This document shows, one piece after another, positions 11,606 through 22,787 of a DNA stretch of 64,000 bases. The stretch spans positions 44,496,101-44,560,100 of the forward strand of contig NC_087063.1 in the NCBI RefSeq assembly GCF_963678635.1, read 5' to 3'. The position numbers and the translations under genes were made by a program. The stretch is from Symsagittifera roscoffensis. Its lineage: Eukaryota > Xenacoelomorpha > Acoela > Convolutidae. The stretch's first letter is position 1, and each line of letters begins with the position of its first letter. The notes below the pieces were generated by a model. That model saw only the letters and a program-made list of their open reading frames with translations, did not search any database and had not been told where the DNA came from.

Positions 11606-11908
11606 TTAATCAATATCGTCTGTTTGGAATACATATTTACCATGAGCTGTTCGTGGTGTGCTGAATTCTATGGTGTAGATTTCGTATTTTTGTGTTAGAT
11701 TACATATGTCTTTCAAATAATGTTCTATAATCTGTCTTTTGATTTTTACATCCGAGAATATTGCTTTGCATGGACTGATTCCTGGTTCAAACAAATTTAC
11801 GAGTAAGTTTTTACAAAATCGCGTTTGTCCTCTATCATTGAGTGAATCTATAAGAAAGGGAAAAACTGCTTCTTCATCTGGACTTTCGTCACTTTGAGTG
11901 TGGCTCAT
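11606..11908 (-). pseudogene. First ORF of the Gypsy-type element (gag N-terminal, tentative)
   Basis: This is a 100-residue acidic ORF that opens after AT-rich leader sequence and is the most 5' coding piece of the element. I do not recognise a domain. Its position ahead of the other structural ORFs and the knuckle suggests the start of the gag polyprotein, cut off by a stop before the next open stretch. It could instead be a separate small accessory ORF. Confidence 0.45.
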
Positions 11909-13851
11909 TTTTTCGTTTGATGACTGTTAATATATAATTATCAATATGTCTAATTGGTTGATTCCAATTATATAGGTGTACTGGTTTGTGTTTATATTGC
12001 TTTTTTATTCTTCTTTTTCCTCTTTTTGATGAGTTTGAAGTTGTTTCTGAATCGGAAAAATATAATTGATCATGGATGGGACAATTTTAGTTTAGTGACT
12101 CCTCTAATTTGTATAGTTCGTCTAAACTACTGGCTTCTGATTCGGAGAATGTGTTTCTGTTTTTCGAAAATCTTTTTCTTGTTATTTGTCTTTGTTTGCT
12201 TATAATTTTTCTTTTTATTAATTGTCGTTTTGTTCGAATGTATCCAACTGTTTGTGTATGTGGTGTTAGTACAAGATCGTATTTTTGGTTGTCTATTTCA
12301 CAATTGTGTAAACGGTTGTCTGTTTATTTCCTATATTTTTTGAATGACATAAGGCTTAGGATGAGGGATGCTAGAAGTTATTAGTGATTTTTGTTTTCCT
12401 AGACTGTTAGTCATTACGATTTTTGGTTAGCTTAACCTGGGTGTTTTTGTTCAGGGTTGGAGAGAAAAGTATATCGATTCCGGAGAATGATCTTTATTTT
12501 CTCGTGACAAGTCTAAGTTAAGGTGTTAACTTACTTAATCTTACTTAGGGGTAGTGATTGTGTTCAAGGGTTGGAGAATAGTAAATCGATCCACAAGGTT
12601 CAGGTATAATTAGAATGCAAGTAGTTCGTTAGATACTATTTTAAACTTACTAAGTCTAAGATCTATCCTTGGTCTGGTAAGAGGAGGGTTCAAGTGAAGG
12701 ATGAATAACCGAAGTTCTTCACTGTTTAGCCTAATTTAAATGGTTAGTGTTATTAAAAATTTCTATTAGTCCTGGGTCTTTTGAAAAGTTTGGGTAGTGA
12801 ATCGACGTTTGAGGTCGTTAGCCACTTGATAAGTGGATGGGGGAGAACAAAATTGTTCTTTTTGATCCAAGGATAAGCCTTGATGATCAGAATTTAAAAT
12901 TAATAAAATAGAAAATTTATTTAGATCCAAGGAAAGCCTTGATGTTCTAGTTTAAAATTAACTAAAATTAAGTTTAAATGGTTTAAATTTATTTGATAAA
13001 AAGTTTTAGTTTTTAATGATGTTAGTTGGCTTATCATTGCTGTTATGTTTAGGTGATGAAAATGGAACAACAGGATGATCTATATTTACTAACAGTTTAT
13101 TGTCATGCTACTAATTTTTATTTTTATTTTCAATAAATATTTTTCAAATATGTTTTATATAATACTGCAGAAGTTGAGAGAACGATTTGAGATCTTTTTA
13201 TCAATCGTTATTGTACATTAGTAATTTTGTTCAGCGCCTGAAATAATTATTGAAGGTTTACTTTAAAAAATTTATGTTTGCAAATGAAAATCTAAATTCA
13301 TTGCTAATAAGATTCTAAATAAAAACGTTTGTGTTGGCTTTTGCCGTACAACCATGAAACTAAATGGTAAGTTTCTACGTAGTCTTATATCGTCTCTTGT
13401 CCGAGGTCTTCTTCCAATACCGGGTAGTTCTAGTATTGTGCGGAATATCGGCTTTGATCTATTGAGACGTGATCTATTTCAATTATTATCGTGTAACATT
13501 TTGAAAATGTTTTGTCTAATTTCTAATCTATTTTGGTTAATTCTAAGCAATTAAGGTCTTATTCGAGACTTATGGTCGCACCAGATGAGTTAGGTCCTTG
13601 AGGTTAACTCATAGAGTAATTTCGGATAGGGTACACAGTCTGCTCGTCACGCTATCTTATTTTCGGCCGGGTAGATTCGTGCAACTTCTTAGTCTAATAC
13701 CGATCCTAATCTTACTCTTATATCTACTAGTCTCAGGGTGTTTAACTAGTCTCTGCTAGGCTCAATGGATCTAGAGTATACTGGCTTAGTGCGACTGCTG
13801 AAGTTCTCTTGGAGAGGTAACTATTTTCTAAGTTAAATTCAAATCTCTTTG
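11909..13851 (-). other. Probable 5' leader/LTR area of the Gypsy-type element
   Basis: About 1.9 kb without credible coding capacity. It contains imperfect direct repeats: a GGGTTGGAGA...ATCGAT module at about 12448-12481 and again at 12561-12593, and a GATCCAAGG...GCCTTGATG module at about 12862-12882 and 12921-12940. The leader or 5' LTR of the minus-strand element should lie here, but I could not match it to sequence left of 1.9 kb or find a convincing primer-binding site. Confidence 0.35.
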
Positions 13852-13879
13852 GTGCTGAAATTACAAGTAATTTCAGCAC
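13852..13879. repeat. Perfect 13-bp palindrome
   Basis: Arms GTGCTGAAATTAC and GTAATTTCAGCAC flank a 2-base AA spacer. A second smaller palindrome follows immediately (ACTTAC-AA-GTAAGT, about 13878-13891) and reuses the same AA-centred core. It could form a cruciform or mark a transposon end. Function is unknown. Confidence 0.85.
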
Positions 13880-14224
13880 TTACAAGTAAGTGGGTTGTTA
13901 GTTGGATGGATTATGATTGGTTAATATTAAATATTTTACACTGGTAAAATATCTAAATTATCCAATATTAAAATGTAGTTTAGATCAGGTTCCACATGGC
14001 TTTCTAAACTTTTAAAAACGTACTCTGAAGAATATTTATAAGTCATGTACATCTTTTTAACCAGCGCATAAATTTCATCAACAAAAATAAGTGTTTGAAA
14101 TTAGTGGCAGGTAGTTGTGATTGTAGTTGCACATAGTTAACGATTTAGAACGTTGGCTAACTCATTAAAATATTAGCTGGCGCAAAACAGTAGCTGGCTC
14201 CATTACTGTATTACTCACAAAATG

Positions 14225-14335
14225 ATTAAGTCGAGGCTGGCGCTGTGTGTATTTCGTGGCCGCGGAGTGCTACTTTGAACCCCGGCGGCGGCGGCGGCCG
14301 AGCCGGCTGGTGCCCACCTCTACTAAATACCCTTG
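14225..14335. other. Isolated GC-rich block with CGG repeats
   Basis: Within very AT-rich DNA there is a sharp GC-rich island containing about five CGG/GGC triplets at 14283-14300 and several CpGs. It has no clear start site or ORF beyond a 60-codon frame. It could be a promoter remnant, an inserted fragment or a short repeat. I see no RNA gene in it. Confidence 0.5.
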
Positions 14336-16758
14336 CTCAAAATTCAAATGCGCAATCATGCAAGATTTCAATAACTTAATCCTAATCAGAAAACCAGAGA
14401 AAGTGAAAATTATACACGATATGCACTAAATTGATGAACTTAGTCTCATAATTATGCGCAAATGCCTTGAAAATTTTATATGCTTATACTCAAACCCTTT
14501 GTTCAACCCAAAAATTGTACAAATTGTAAATAGTGGTAGCCAAAACGATTATGTAGTTCGGATCTATCTTGATGCCCACGCATTAGTTCTTAAAGCCGAG
14601 CTCTCTTTATACCCCACCAGAACCAATTGCATGGCTGTCATTGCTGCAGAAAGTAATTGAATTCAAATATGAATTTGTTACTTAAATTACAGAATGACTT
14701 TGATATCAATCAGAACCAGCTTCTTTGTGCTAATGTGTATCGATAGTCAACAAATTTTGAGTTTTTTTGTTGAAAAAGAAATAACTCCATGAGTTGCTAA
14801 CCATGAGTCATGGTTGAAACAGTTTAAATGAGTGCCTTCTAGGCGTTTTTTTAATATACTTTAGTGCCTCTCAGACACACTTTTTAACTAGCAAAATTAC
14901 TTGGGTAACTAATACGGTTGTCGAAACTACTGTTATGCTGCTGCAACGTTCACCCTAATCCAGATCCGTTTTTTTCAAAAGTCAGTGGCATGCCAACAAG
15001 ACTAAGAGAGTAAAGAGACTTAGCAAGCGGAAAAATAAAAAGCAAATTTAAAGCTTTAGTTCTTTTCAAGATCTTGAATACTAAAAAACGCTTAAATTTA
15101 ATTTTAACTATATAAAAAAAACTGATAGAATTTGGAGAAAGTTTGATTTTCCGCAAAACAAAACTGAAAATATAGCACAGATAAAAAACTTCCCTATAAA
15201 CTGATCAATTCTATAAAAAACAGAGTTTATTAAGGAATTTGCATAATCAATTAAATAAAAAACTGTTCTTGTAGACTACAATTTAATCTTCTTACAAAGA
15301 AAACAAAAAATGTTTGACTATAAAAATTCAACGTCGTTTGTGTATAAATTAAAAATGCCCATAAATCAACAACCAAATGTTCAGAAACCTTGATATACTT
15401 TATTGTTACTGATACAAACTTAAAAGAACTGAACAACAAAATATTAGTTTTGCTGCAGCGAAAAATGACCATTTCAGTGCAGTTTTTGCTTCTGAAGTAA
15501 AATATTTTTTTTTATATAATTACACTGTTTGAGTAACCAAATAATGATAAATTAGAAAATGAGGAAAAAACGATTTTAAGACAGCCTTAGCAATCATAAG
15601 CAGGGAATTTTCAGCAAGCTAATTGAACCCGAAAAATAAAATCAATGTTTCTTCCTCTCGTGTATTAAACTGCTTGGCTAGAGAAAATGAGCATGACTAA
15701 AAGTAGCTTTTTTCCATAGAAAAAATTCAAAACTCAGCTCAACAAGTGTTAATTATATGATAATTTTTGTTCTCTCAAAAAAAATGAGCGGCAGCAATGG
15801 AATGTAGCAATTGACAATGATAATTTTAATGAAAGTTCTTGCCACTAAAACCACACGCCTAAAAACTTTTGGGAAAGCAATGGTTCTGATTAAACAACCT
15901 AAAACAACCTAGAAACATAAAACAACCTGGAAATGTTGAATACACTTAATTACTATTTTGTTCGAAAATTGGAGGCTTTTTTTGTGAAAAAAGATAACAA
16001 TAATGCTGTTGATTCAACCAGCTGTAAGCAAAGAACAAAAAATTATCGAAACAATTTGTTTCTGGTTTGTTCAGGATGTTGAGTGTTAAACTATTTGGTC
16101 TGAATGCAAGAAAGCCACTCAGATCTTCCGATCTTACAGCCTGGACTCTTAAATATAGAAAAAAATTAATTACATCAACAGCAAAATTTTTCTATAAAAA
16201 TACTGAAATGATTGTTTTTTTCTAAACGAGACTTAAAGAAACTATTATTACCCTAAATAAAACAAAAAGACACAGAAATAGCAGGCACACTATAAAAATC
16301 TGTAATTTTTTTTTGTACAAACAGATCGATTAATGCTGAATGTCCTATACACTAGTGGACACAAATAAACCCAAATTAGGGTTTTTTCTTTCTAACCAAT
16401 CTCTTTTCAATATCCATTTTGGAAAACGATTCTTTCAAATTTAACGATTCTTTCAAAGTAATAGGTGACATAAATTGTAAAAATTAATACAGAATCGAAA
16501 TGGATCTCAATTAAGGTGTGCCACAAAATAAAATTTATTTGCTTGTATTTTCAACCAATTATTTCAAATTAGATACAAAACGCATGTTTTAATAGTTTTT
16601 TAGCAATTACTTGTCAATGGTTCTCGTTTGATGATACACAAATCAGTTTAAGATTCGAATGAAGAAAAAAATTGTTTGGTCAAATGCAGCATAAAACATA
16701 AAGGTTGAAGACAAGAGGACATATTCAGTTTCTATCGAGAAAACAATACTAAGTATAA
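14336..16758. other. Anonymous AT-rich DNA
   Basis: Nothing beyond short random ORFs is visible on either strand. A short local duplication (AACGATTCTTTCAAA twice near 16425-16455) is the only structure noted. No gene, RNA or recognisable transposon is supported. Confidence 0.6.
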
Positions 16759-17292
16759 CAAGACTGCTCGTATCAGGGCGAAGCCCTGAATGTTCCGACG
16801 GCCCATTAAGGTTTATGGAGCAGTAATATCATTAAAAAATCAAAAGTAATAAAACGTAATGAAAATTTTTTTTTCAAAAATTTGAATTTTTTTTTTTAAA
16901 AATCATCCCCCCACACGCCATATAAAGTACAAAATGATAGACTTCGCTCCTTGTAACACATCAGTTAAGGCAATTAAGCTTCTTTCAACTAATTTGGAAC
17001 AATTTTAAGACAGATTAACTCTCCGCTTACGCGTTAATAGCGCGAAATATATCGCACGTTAATTGTCCCAAATTGGCCAAAATGACAATCTTTAAACCCC
17101 CATAACTTTAAGAAAAATGATCACAAGGTGAAATATCTTTTCAAATTTAAGCTCAAGATAACAATAGCTTTCGAATGATATAAAAAATTCCCGTCAAAAA
17201 TGGCTAGTTAAAAAGTCGAAATTTGTCTGAAGAAAAAAAAACCCACCCCGAGCACAAATATTCCGTTACTTTCGTATCGAAAGTCGGAACAA
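16759..17292 (+). mobile_element. R element copy 1 (non-autonomous)
   Basis: First of three head-to-tail copies of a short repeat family that recurs at 50245, 54381, 55738 and 62200. The left end starts CAAGACTGCTCGTATC and forms a hairpin CAGGGC-GAA-GCCCTG (16774-16788). The right end forms a hairpin around ACTTTCG-TAT-CGAAAGT and finishes GTCGGAACAA. TGTTCCGAC at 16791-16799 is the inverse of the right-end GTCGGAACA, so a 9-bp subterminal inverted repeat exists. This copy is ~534 bp, longer than the next two. There is no coding capacity. Confidence 0.85.
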
Positions 17293-17758
17293 CAAGACTT
17301 CTCGTATCAGGGCAGTGCCTCGAATCTTCCGACCGCCTTTTAAGGTTTTATGGAGCAGTAATAACATTAAAAAACTAAATGTAAGAAAAAATAAAATGAA
17401 AAATTTTTTTTCTAAAATTTGATTTTTTTTTGTGAAAATCATCCCCCACACGCCATACAAAGTATAAAACGATAGATTTCGCCCCTTGTACAAATGAATT
17501 ACGGCAAATAAGCTTCTTTCAACCAATTTGGAACGATTTTAAGACGAATTAACTCTCCGCTCAAGCGTTAATAGCGTTAAATATATCGCGCGTTAATTGT
17601 CATTGTTAAATGATGTAAAATGATGTAAAAGCATTGTTAAATGATGTAAAAAAATTCCGTCAAAAATGGCTAGGTAAAAAGTTGAAATTTGTCTGAAGAA
17701 AAAAAAACCCACCCCGAGCACAAATATTCCGTTACTTTCGTATCGAAAGTCGGAACAA
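17293..17758 (+). mobile_element. R element copy 2 (466-bp tandem unit)
   Basis: It joins copy 1 directly at GTCGGAACAA/CAAGACTT with no spacer and is almost identical to copy 3. It contains an internal short tandem of TGTTAAATGATGTAAAA near 17604-17650 that copy 1 lacks. The 86-codon minus-strand frame inside is repeated in copy 3 with one residue change and is not a gene by any other sign. Confidence 0.88.
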
Positions 17759-18222
17759 CAAGACTTCTCGTATCAGGGCAGTGCCTCGAATCTTCCGACC
17801 GCCTTTTAAGGTTTTATGGAGCAGTAATAACATTAAAAAACTAAATGTAAGAAAAAATAAAATGAAAAATTTTTTTTCTAAAATTTGATTTTTTTTTGTG
17901 AAAATCATCCCCCACACGCCATACAAAGTATAAAACGATAGATTTCGCCCCTTGTACAAATGAATTATGGCAAATAAGCTTCTTTCAACCATTTTGGAAC
18001 GAATTTAAGACGAATTAACTCTCCGCTCAAGCGTTAATAGCGTTAAATATATCGCGCGTTAATTGTCATTGTTAAATGATGTAAAATGATGTAAAAGCAT
18101 TGTTAAATGATGTAAAAAAATTCCGTCAAAAATGGCTAGGTAAAAAGTCGAAATTTGTCTGAAGAAAAAAACCCACCCCGAGCACAAATATTCCGTTACT
18201 TTCGTATCGAAAGTCGGAACAA
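17759..18222 (+). mobile_element. R element copy 3 (464-bp tandem unit)
   Basis: Near-identical tandem duplicate of copy 2, ending in the family's right-end hairpin and GTCGGAACAA, after which unrelated sequence begins. The clean unit boundaries define the element ends: CAAGAC on the left and GAACAA on the right. Confidence 0.88.
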
Positions 18223-18735
18223 TAACCAGGAGTAACTGTAGATCAGTTTCTTACAGTCCATGGAAAATTGATATGAAATTTGGACTGCATAAGCAAATAA
18301 TTACCATCGATGATAAAACCGCAGACAATCAAAACTTAATTACTTATAATTAATGTTTTTGTCATAGTCATTATGAATCGAGCGTGCCCACAGGGCCGCA
18401 TTGCCGGGTAGCCAAAAAAACTAAGTTTTTCTTAAGGTTTATCAAGAACAAAACTAAGTTTGGCAAGCAAAGCAAAATCGTTGCATAATTTGGACCACTT
18501 TTATTCGAACGACTGAACTATCTTGTTTTTTTTTCGGAACTTAGCCAAGTTTTTCGGAACTTAGCCAATGCGTAAAAGCTTTGCGTAAATTTTCTATGCG
18601 TAAAAACTTAGATTTTATGGAATTAGAAAGCAAAAAAAGCGACTACTTTGAAAACGCAATTTTTTTGGCCATCCGGTGTTATTTTTTTTTAGCTTTCGGG
18701 AACAAATTATGTTTTCGGTCACCCAATAATTTTTT
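18223..18735. other. AT-rich spacer with pieces of the following repeat
   Basis: No gene. It contains phrases such as GCCGGGTAGCC, GGCCATCCGG and TTTCGGGAACAA, which resemble the CTATCCGGGAAC motif array inside the downstream 1.45-kb repeat, so it is probably a degraded relative of that repeat. Confidence 0.45.
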
Positions 18736-20182
18736 TGATTTTTAGGGAACAATTAACTTTCGGCTATTCATTACAATTAAATAAGTGTCATGAAATGCAC
18801 GCAGGGAACAGTCGCCGAAAAAGTGTTCAAGAGCTCGATTTTTTGGAAGTTAGCAAAACTTCAATTTTTTGCCAAAAATTTTGTCAAAAATAAGATCTTA
18901 ACAGCATTTTGGGATAGCTCAAATTAAGCCGATCCAAAAAAGCTTGATAGAATTTTTAATTGTGTAAAGCAATTTTTTTCCAATCATAGTTTTTCTATTC
19001 TGAGGGTCTATAAATTGCCTAAATGGAAGATGGGGGACAGGGGCTACAATAGAAAGAAGTCTTTTTTATTGCAAATAATTACGAGGCCAAACTGTGCATT
19101 TTGTGCATTGTAAGCGGATTCCGCAACAAGGACGATCCCTTTGTTCTTCTTTTGCTCTTTACTTTCCTTTGATCGTTTCGACAAATTTTTCACATGTTTA
19201 AAGACTTGTCTCTAGAATCCAGGAACATACAGACACAAAAATGTGCTCCTATCCGGTGCACAGTTTGGCCTCGTAATGATGATAAAACAATTTAACATTT
19301 TCTGCGATTAATTTTTGGTGTGGATCGTATGGAATTTTTTCGCTATCCGGGAACAAAAAAATTTTGGCTATCCGGGAATGAATTTAATTTTAGGCTCTCC
19401 GGGAACGAAAATATGTTTTGGCTATCCGGGTATTCGGCTCCATGACGTGCCAACTTATGCACTACCCATCAACCCTCAGAAGTGCTCTAGCATCAAATCA
19501 ATAAAAAATCAACTAAAAAAGACATGCCGTGCTTTTAAAACCTGCTGTGACATAAGAAAATTTACTTCTAATTTGATCTGAAGTTGATATTCAATAAACT
19601 ACTAATTTCAATGACTCTTCGTTGATAATTATGTTGTCATCTACCAAAACATAATTTTCTACCACAACAAATCAAAACATAATTTTCTACCAGCATACAC
19701 AGGAACCAAGTTTGAGAACAATGCAAGGCTTAAATTAATTCAGGTTTATCTAAAAACAGGCGAATATTTTTTTAAATCAAAAACAATATTCAATTTTAAT
19801 GAAGATTCTTGTATCTCAACCTTTAGAAAACACCATGAAAATTGATCGATTGTGGTCAAAAATCAAGTAAGATTTGTCATCGAAAAGATTTATTCTGTAA
19901 ATGAATGAAATTGTTTTAAGCTTGCTTTTACGAAATGAAATTGTATAAGCTCGACTTATACTTGCATTGTCTTTTTGGATAACAGGTTATAAAAAAAATC
20001 GTGCTAACTTTTCAAAGAAAATTTTTGTGTTTTAATTTTTTTGTTTCAGCTTTTTCAACCAGGGTTGACCAAAAATGCTAGTCATACAATTTTCATATAT
20101 GGAAAAATGCTAATCATACACTTTTCAAGCAATTCCATAAGTACAGAAAATTGCATGAAAAGTCTATGATTAGTATTTTTTT
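18736..20182 (+). repeat. 1.45-kb tandem repeat, unit 1
   Basis: Aligned by eye with unit 2 at a constant offset of about 1446 bases, mostly identical with scattered substitutions and small indels. It contains a 200-bp inverted-repeat element (19078-19277), a CTATCCGGGAAC motif array (19341-19437) and a right part ending in CATACAATTTTCATATATGG-type sequence. The short ORFs inside both units are not conserved in a coding manner. Probably a duplicated composite of transposon remnants. Confidence 0.88.
19078..19277. mobile_element. 200-bp inverted-repeat element (MITE-like), copy 1
   Basis: Perfect 21-bp terminal inverted repeats: ATTACGAGGCCAAACTGTGC(A) at 19078-19098 and its exact reverse complement at 19257-19277. 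The interior of about 158 bp has no ORF. No clear target duplication is visible. The repeated copy in the second tandem unit keeps both arms intact. The superfamily cannot be assigned from the ends. Confidence 0.75.
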
Positions 20183-21628
20183 TGATTTTTAGGGAACAAT
20201 TAACTTTCGGCTATTCATTACAATTAAAAAAGTGTCATGAAATGCACGCAGGGAACAGTCGCCGAAAAAGTGTTCAAGAGCTCGATTTTTTGGAAGTTAG
20301 CAAAACTTCAATTTTTTGCCAAAAATTTTGTCAAAAATAAGATTTTAACAGCATTTTGGGATAGCTCAAACTAAGCCGATCCAAAAAAGCTTGATAGAAT
20401 TTTCAATTGTGTAAAGCAATTTTTTTTCCAATCATAGTTTTTCTATTCTGAGTGTCTATAAATTGCTTAAATGGAAAATGGGGGACAGGGGCTATAATTG
20501 AAAGTCTTTTTTATTGCAAATTATTACGAGGCCAAACTGTGCATTTTGTGCATTGTAAGCGGATTCCGCAACAAGGACGATCCCTTTGTTCTTCTTTTGC
20601 TCTTTACTTTCCTTTGATCGTTTCGACAAATTTTTCACATGTTTAAAGACTTGTCTCTAGAATCCAGGAACATACAGACACAGTAATGTGCTCCTATCCG
20701 GTGCACAGTTTGGCCTCGTAATGATGATAAAACAATTTAACATTTTCTGCGATTAGTTTTTGGTGTGGATCGAATGGAATTTTTTCGCTATCCGGGAACA
20801 AAAAAAATTTGGCTATCCGGGAATGAATTTAATTTTAGGCTCTCCGGGAACGAAAATATTTTTTGGCTATCCGGATATTCGGCTCCATGACGTGCCAACT
20901 TATGCACTACCCATCAACCCTCAGAAGTGCTCTAGCATCAAATCAATAAAAAAATCAACTAAAAAAAACATGCCGTGCTTTTAAAACCTGCTCTGACATA
21001 AGAAAATTTACTTCTAATTTGATCTGAAGTTGATATTCAATAAACTACTAACTTCAATGACTCTTCGTTGAAAATTATGTTGTCATCTACCAAAACATAA
21101 TTTTCCACCACAACAAATTAAAACATAATTTTCTACCAGCATACACAGGAACCAAATTTGAGAACAATGCAAGGCTTAAATTAATTCAGGTTTATCTAAA
21201 AACAGGCTAATATTTTTTAAATCAAAAACAATATTCAATTTTAATGAAGATTATTGTATCTCAACCTTTGGAAAACACCATGAAAACTGATCGATTGTGG
21301 TCAAAAATCAAGTAAGATTTGTCATCAAAAAGATTTATTCTGTAAATGAATGAAATTGCATTAAGCTTGCTTTTACGAAATGAAATTGTATAAGCTCGAC
21401 TTATACTTGCATTGTCTTTTTGGATAACAGGTTATAAGTAAAATCGTGCTCACTTTTCAAAGAAAATTTTTGTGTTTTAAATTTTTTGTTTCAGCTTTTT
21501 CAACCCGGGTTGACCAAAAATGCTAGTCATACAATTTTCATATATGGAAAAAGGGTTATCATACACTTTTCATGCAATTCCATAAGTACAGAAAGTTGCA
21601 TGAAAGGTCTATGATTAGTTTTTTTATC
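20183..21628 (+). repeat. 1.45-kb tandem repeat, unit 2
   Basis: Second copy, head-to-tail with unit 1. It has the same 200-bp inverted repeat at 20523-20722 and the same CCGGGAAC array near 20786-20880. The right end overlaps the foldback element that starts at 21504, whose left arm is also present as a diverged copy at the end of unit 1 (CAGGGTTGACC near 20060). Confidence 0.88.
20523..20722. mobile_element. 200-bp inverted-repeat element (MITE-like), copy 2
   Basis: Same length and same perfect 21-bp arms (20523-20543 and 20702-20722) as the copy at 19078, carried along by the tandem duplication rather than inserted independently, since the surrounding sequence is also duplicated. Confidence 0.75.
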
Positions 21629-22193
21629 ATATATGGAAATTGTATGACTAGCGTTTTTCCATAAACCAAAAATTTTGATTTTTCTACATTTTAAATTCTC
21701 AAAAGTTTTTGGTTGTGTTCGTAACCGAACACAAATGTCATTAACCTTGGTTACACAAACGTAGTAACCAAAGGTTTGTCCGTCGCGCATTAAAAATACA
21801 TTGGAAACAGCCTGAAATGTTTTAATTCTGTCTCACACAAATAATCTAACGAAAGTAACGAACTTTTAAATTTTGGCAAAAACTTTCAAAGATGTTTATT
21901 TCTAAAATTTGAATTTTTAATTTACCAGACATTGATCAAGGCATACAAAAACATGTCATACTAAAGAAAGAGGAGTTTTAAGCGTTTTTGACAAAACTTA
22001 TGAAGAGAAAGTTTTTGTTTTTTATTTAGTACGATACACCGAATTTTATGCCAAAACAAGAGAAAAGTTGTTCGCAAATTCAATAACAACATTTTAGCAA
22101 AATGTATGAAGTTTGTATGATTAGTATTTTTTCATAGACTTATTTTATGGAATTGTATGATTAGCATTTTTGGTCTTTGGAGGTCAACCCGGG
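21504..22193. mobile_element. Foldback element with CCCGGGTTGACC ends
   Basis: The left arm CCCGGGTTGACC followed by AAAAATGCTAGTCATACAAT is matched in inverse orientation by the right arm ending GGTCAACCCGGG at 22193, with a ten-base insertion in the right arm. Extra inverse copies of the TAGTCATACAAT phrase occur inside (near 21630-21660 and 22110-22170), giving a nested hairpin structure. There is no coding capacity. The left arm falls in the end of the 1.45-kb repeat. Confidence 0.65.
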
Positions 22194-22343
22194 AATGTAC
22201 CAAAAAATTTAAGGTTTCTTTTCGTTTTTTGAAGAACTTTATTGTCAGACATGCCTAGCGTAAAATGTTTTTTGAGTGTACTAAATTCTACAATTTTTAG
22301 ATACAAATTTAAAAGTCCTAAAATTAGGAAATATGTTTTGTTA

Positions 22344-22787
22344 CAGGGGCGGATTTAGGGGGGGCGGGGGGCGGATGCCTTCCTCCCCCCCCCCCCCTCA
22401 GGGATTCGACCCCTTGCCGACCCAAAGGGTCCTCCCTTTGGTACTTTTAAGAAATCCAGTTTTGGCCGACCAGCCGTAAAATTTTTATAAAGGCGCATTC
22501 GGCGCCTATAAATACTAATTTAAGGGGAAGCGCGCGCCGAAAAAACGCAATTTTTTTGGTCAAAATTTTCCAAAAAGTACCTAAAAATGTGCCTTTTTTG
22601 GACTGTTTTTTCAAAGTTTGATTTTGCCTGCGGCGCAGAAAACTTAGCCAAAAGAGGGACTAAACAGGCTTAGGGAGAGCTCGAAAAAATTAATTCGGTC
22701 GACCTAAAAAAAAGGTCGACAAAAATTTTGAAATTTTTTTGAAAAAACGCCCCCCCCCCCTCCGAGAAAATCGTAGATCCGCCCCTG
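22344..22787 (+). mobile_element. hAT-type MITE with 8-bp target duplication
   Basis: Ends CAGGGGCGGAT and ATCCGCCCCTG are inverted repeats typical of many hAT elements, and the copy is flanked by a perfect 8-bp duplication TTTTGTTA (22336-22343 and 22788-22795), the size expected for hAT transposition. The interior is 444 bp with G and C homopolymer runs and no transposase. Relatives occur at 25144-25580 (5' truncated) and 58833-59182 (in OFD1). Movement would need a transposase from elsewhere. Confidence 0.9.

Larger units (their letters stand above)
1936..11908 (-). mobile_element. Decayed Ty3/Gypsy-type retroelement
   Basis: Read on the minus strand the order is gag-like ORFs, CCHC knuckle (9.4 kb), aspartic protease (8.1 kb), reverse transcriptase (about 7.3-6.4 kb), RNase H (6.3-5.5 kb), integrase (5.0-4.2 kb), GPY/F integrase tail (4.1-3.9 kb) and a membrane-segment ORF (2.7-2.3 kb). 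The order protease-RT-RNase H-integrase, together with the GPY/F tail, is diagnostic of Ty3/Gypsy. Every domain is split by stops or frameshifts, so the copy is dead. A third coding region after integrase resembles the layout of env-bearing Gypsy elements, but no envelope domain is recognisable. Flanking LTRs were not found; the right side may be 12-14 kb and the left side may have been replaced by the microsatellite. Confidence 0.9.

Noticed and set aside
14282-14300. CpG-island promoter
   Set aside because: Very short, no nearby gene on either strand; left as an isolated GC-rich block.
17266-17992. Two near-identical 86-codon minus-strand ORFs
   Set aside because: They are inside R elements and repeat only because the element is in tandem; other R copies break the frame.
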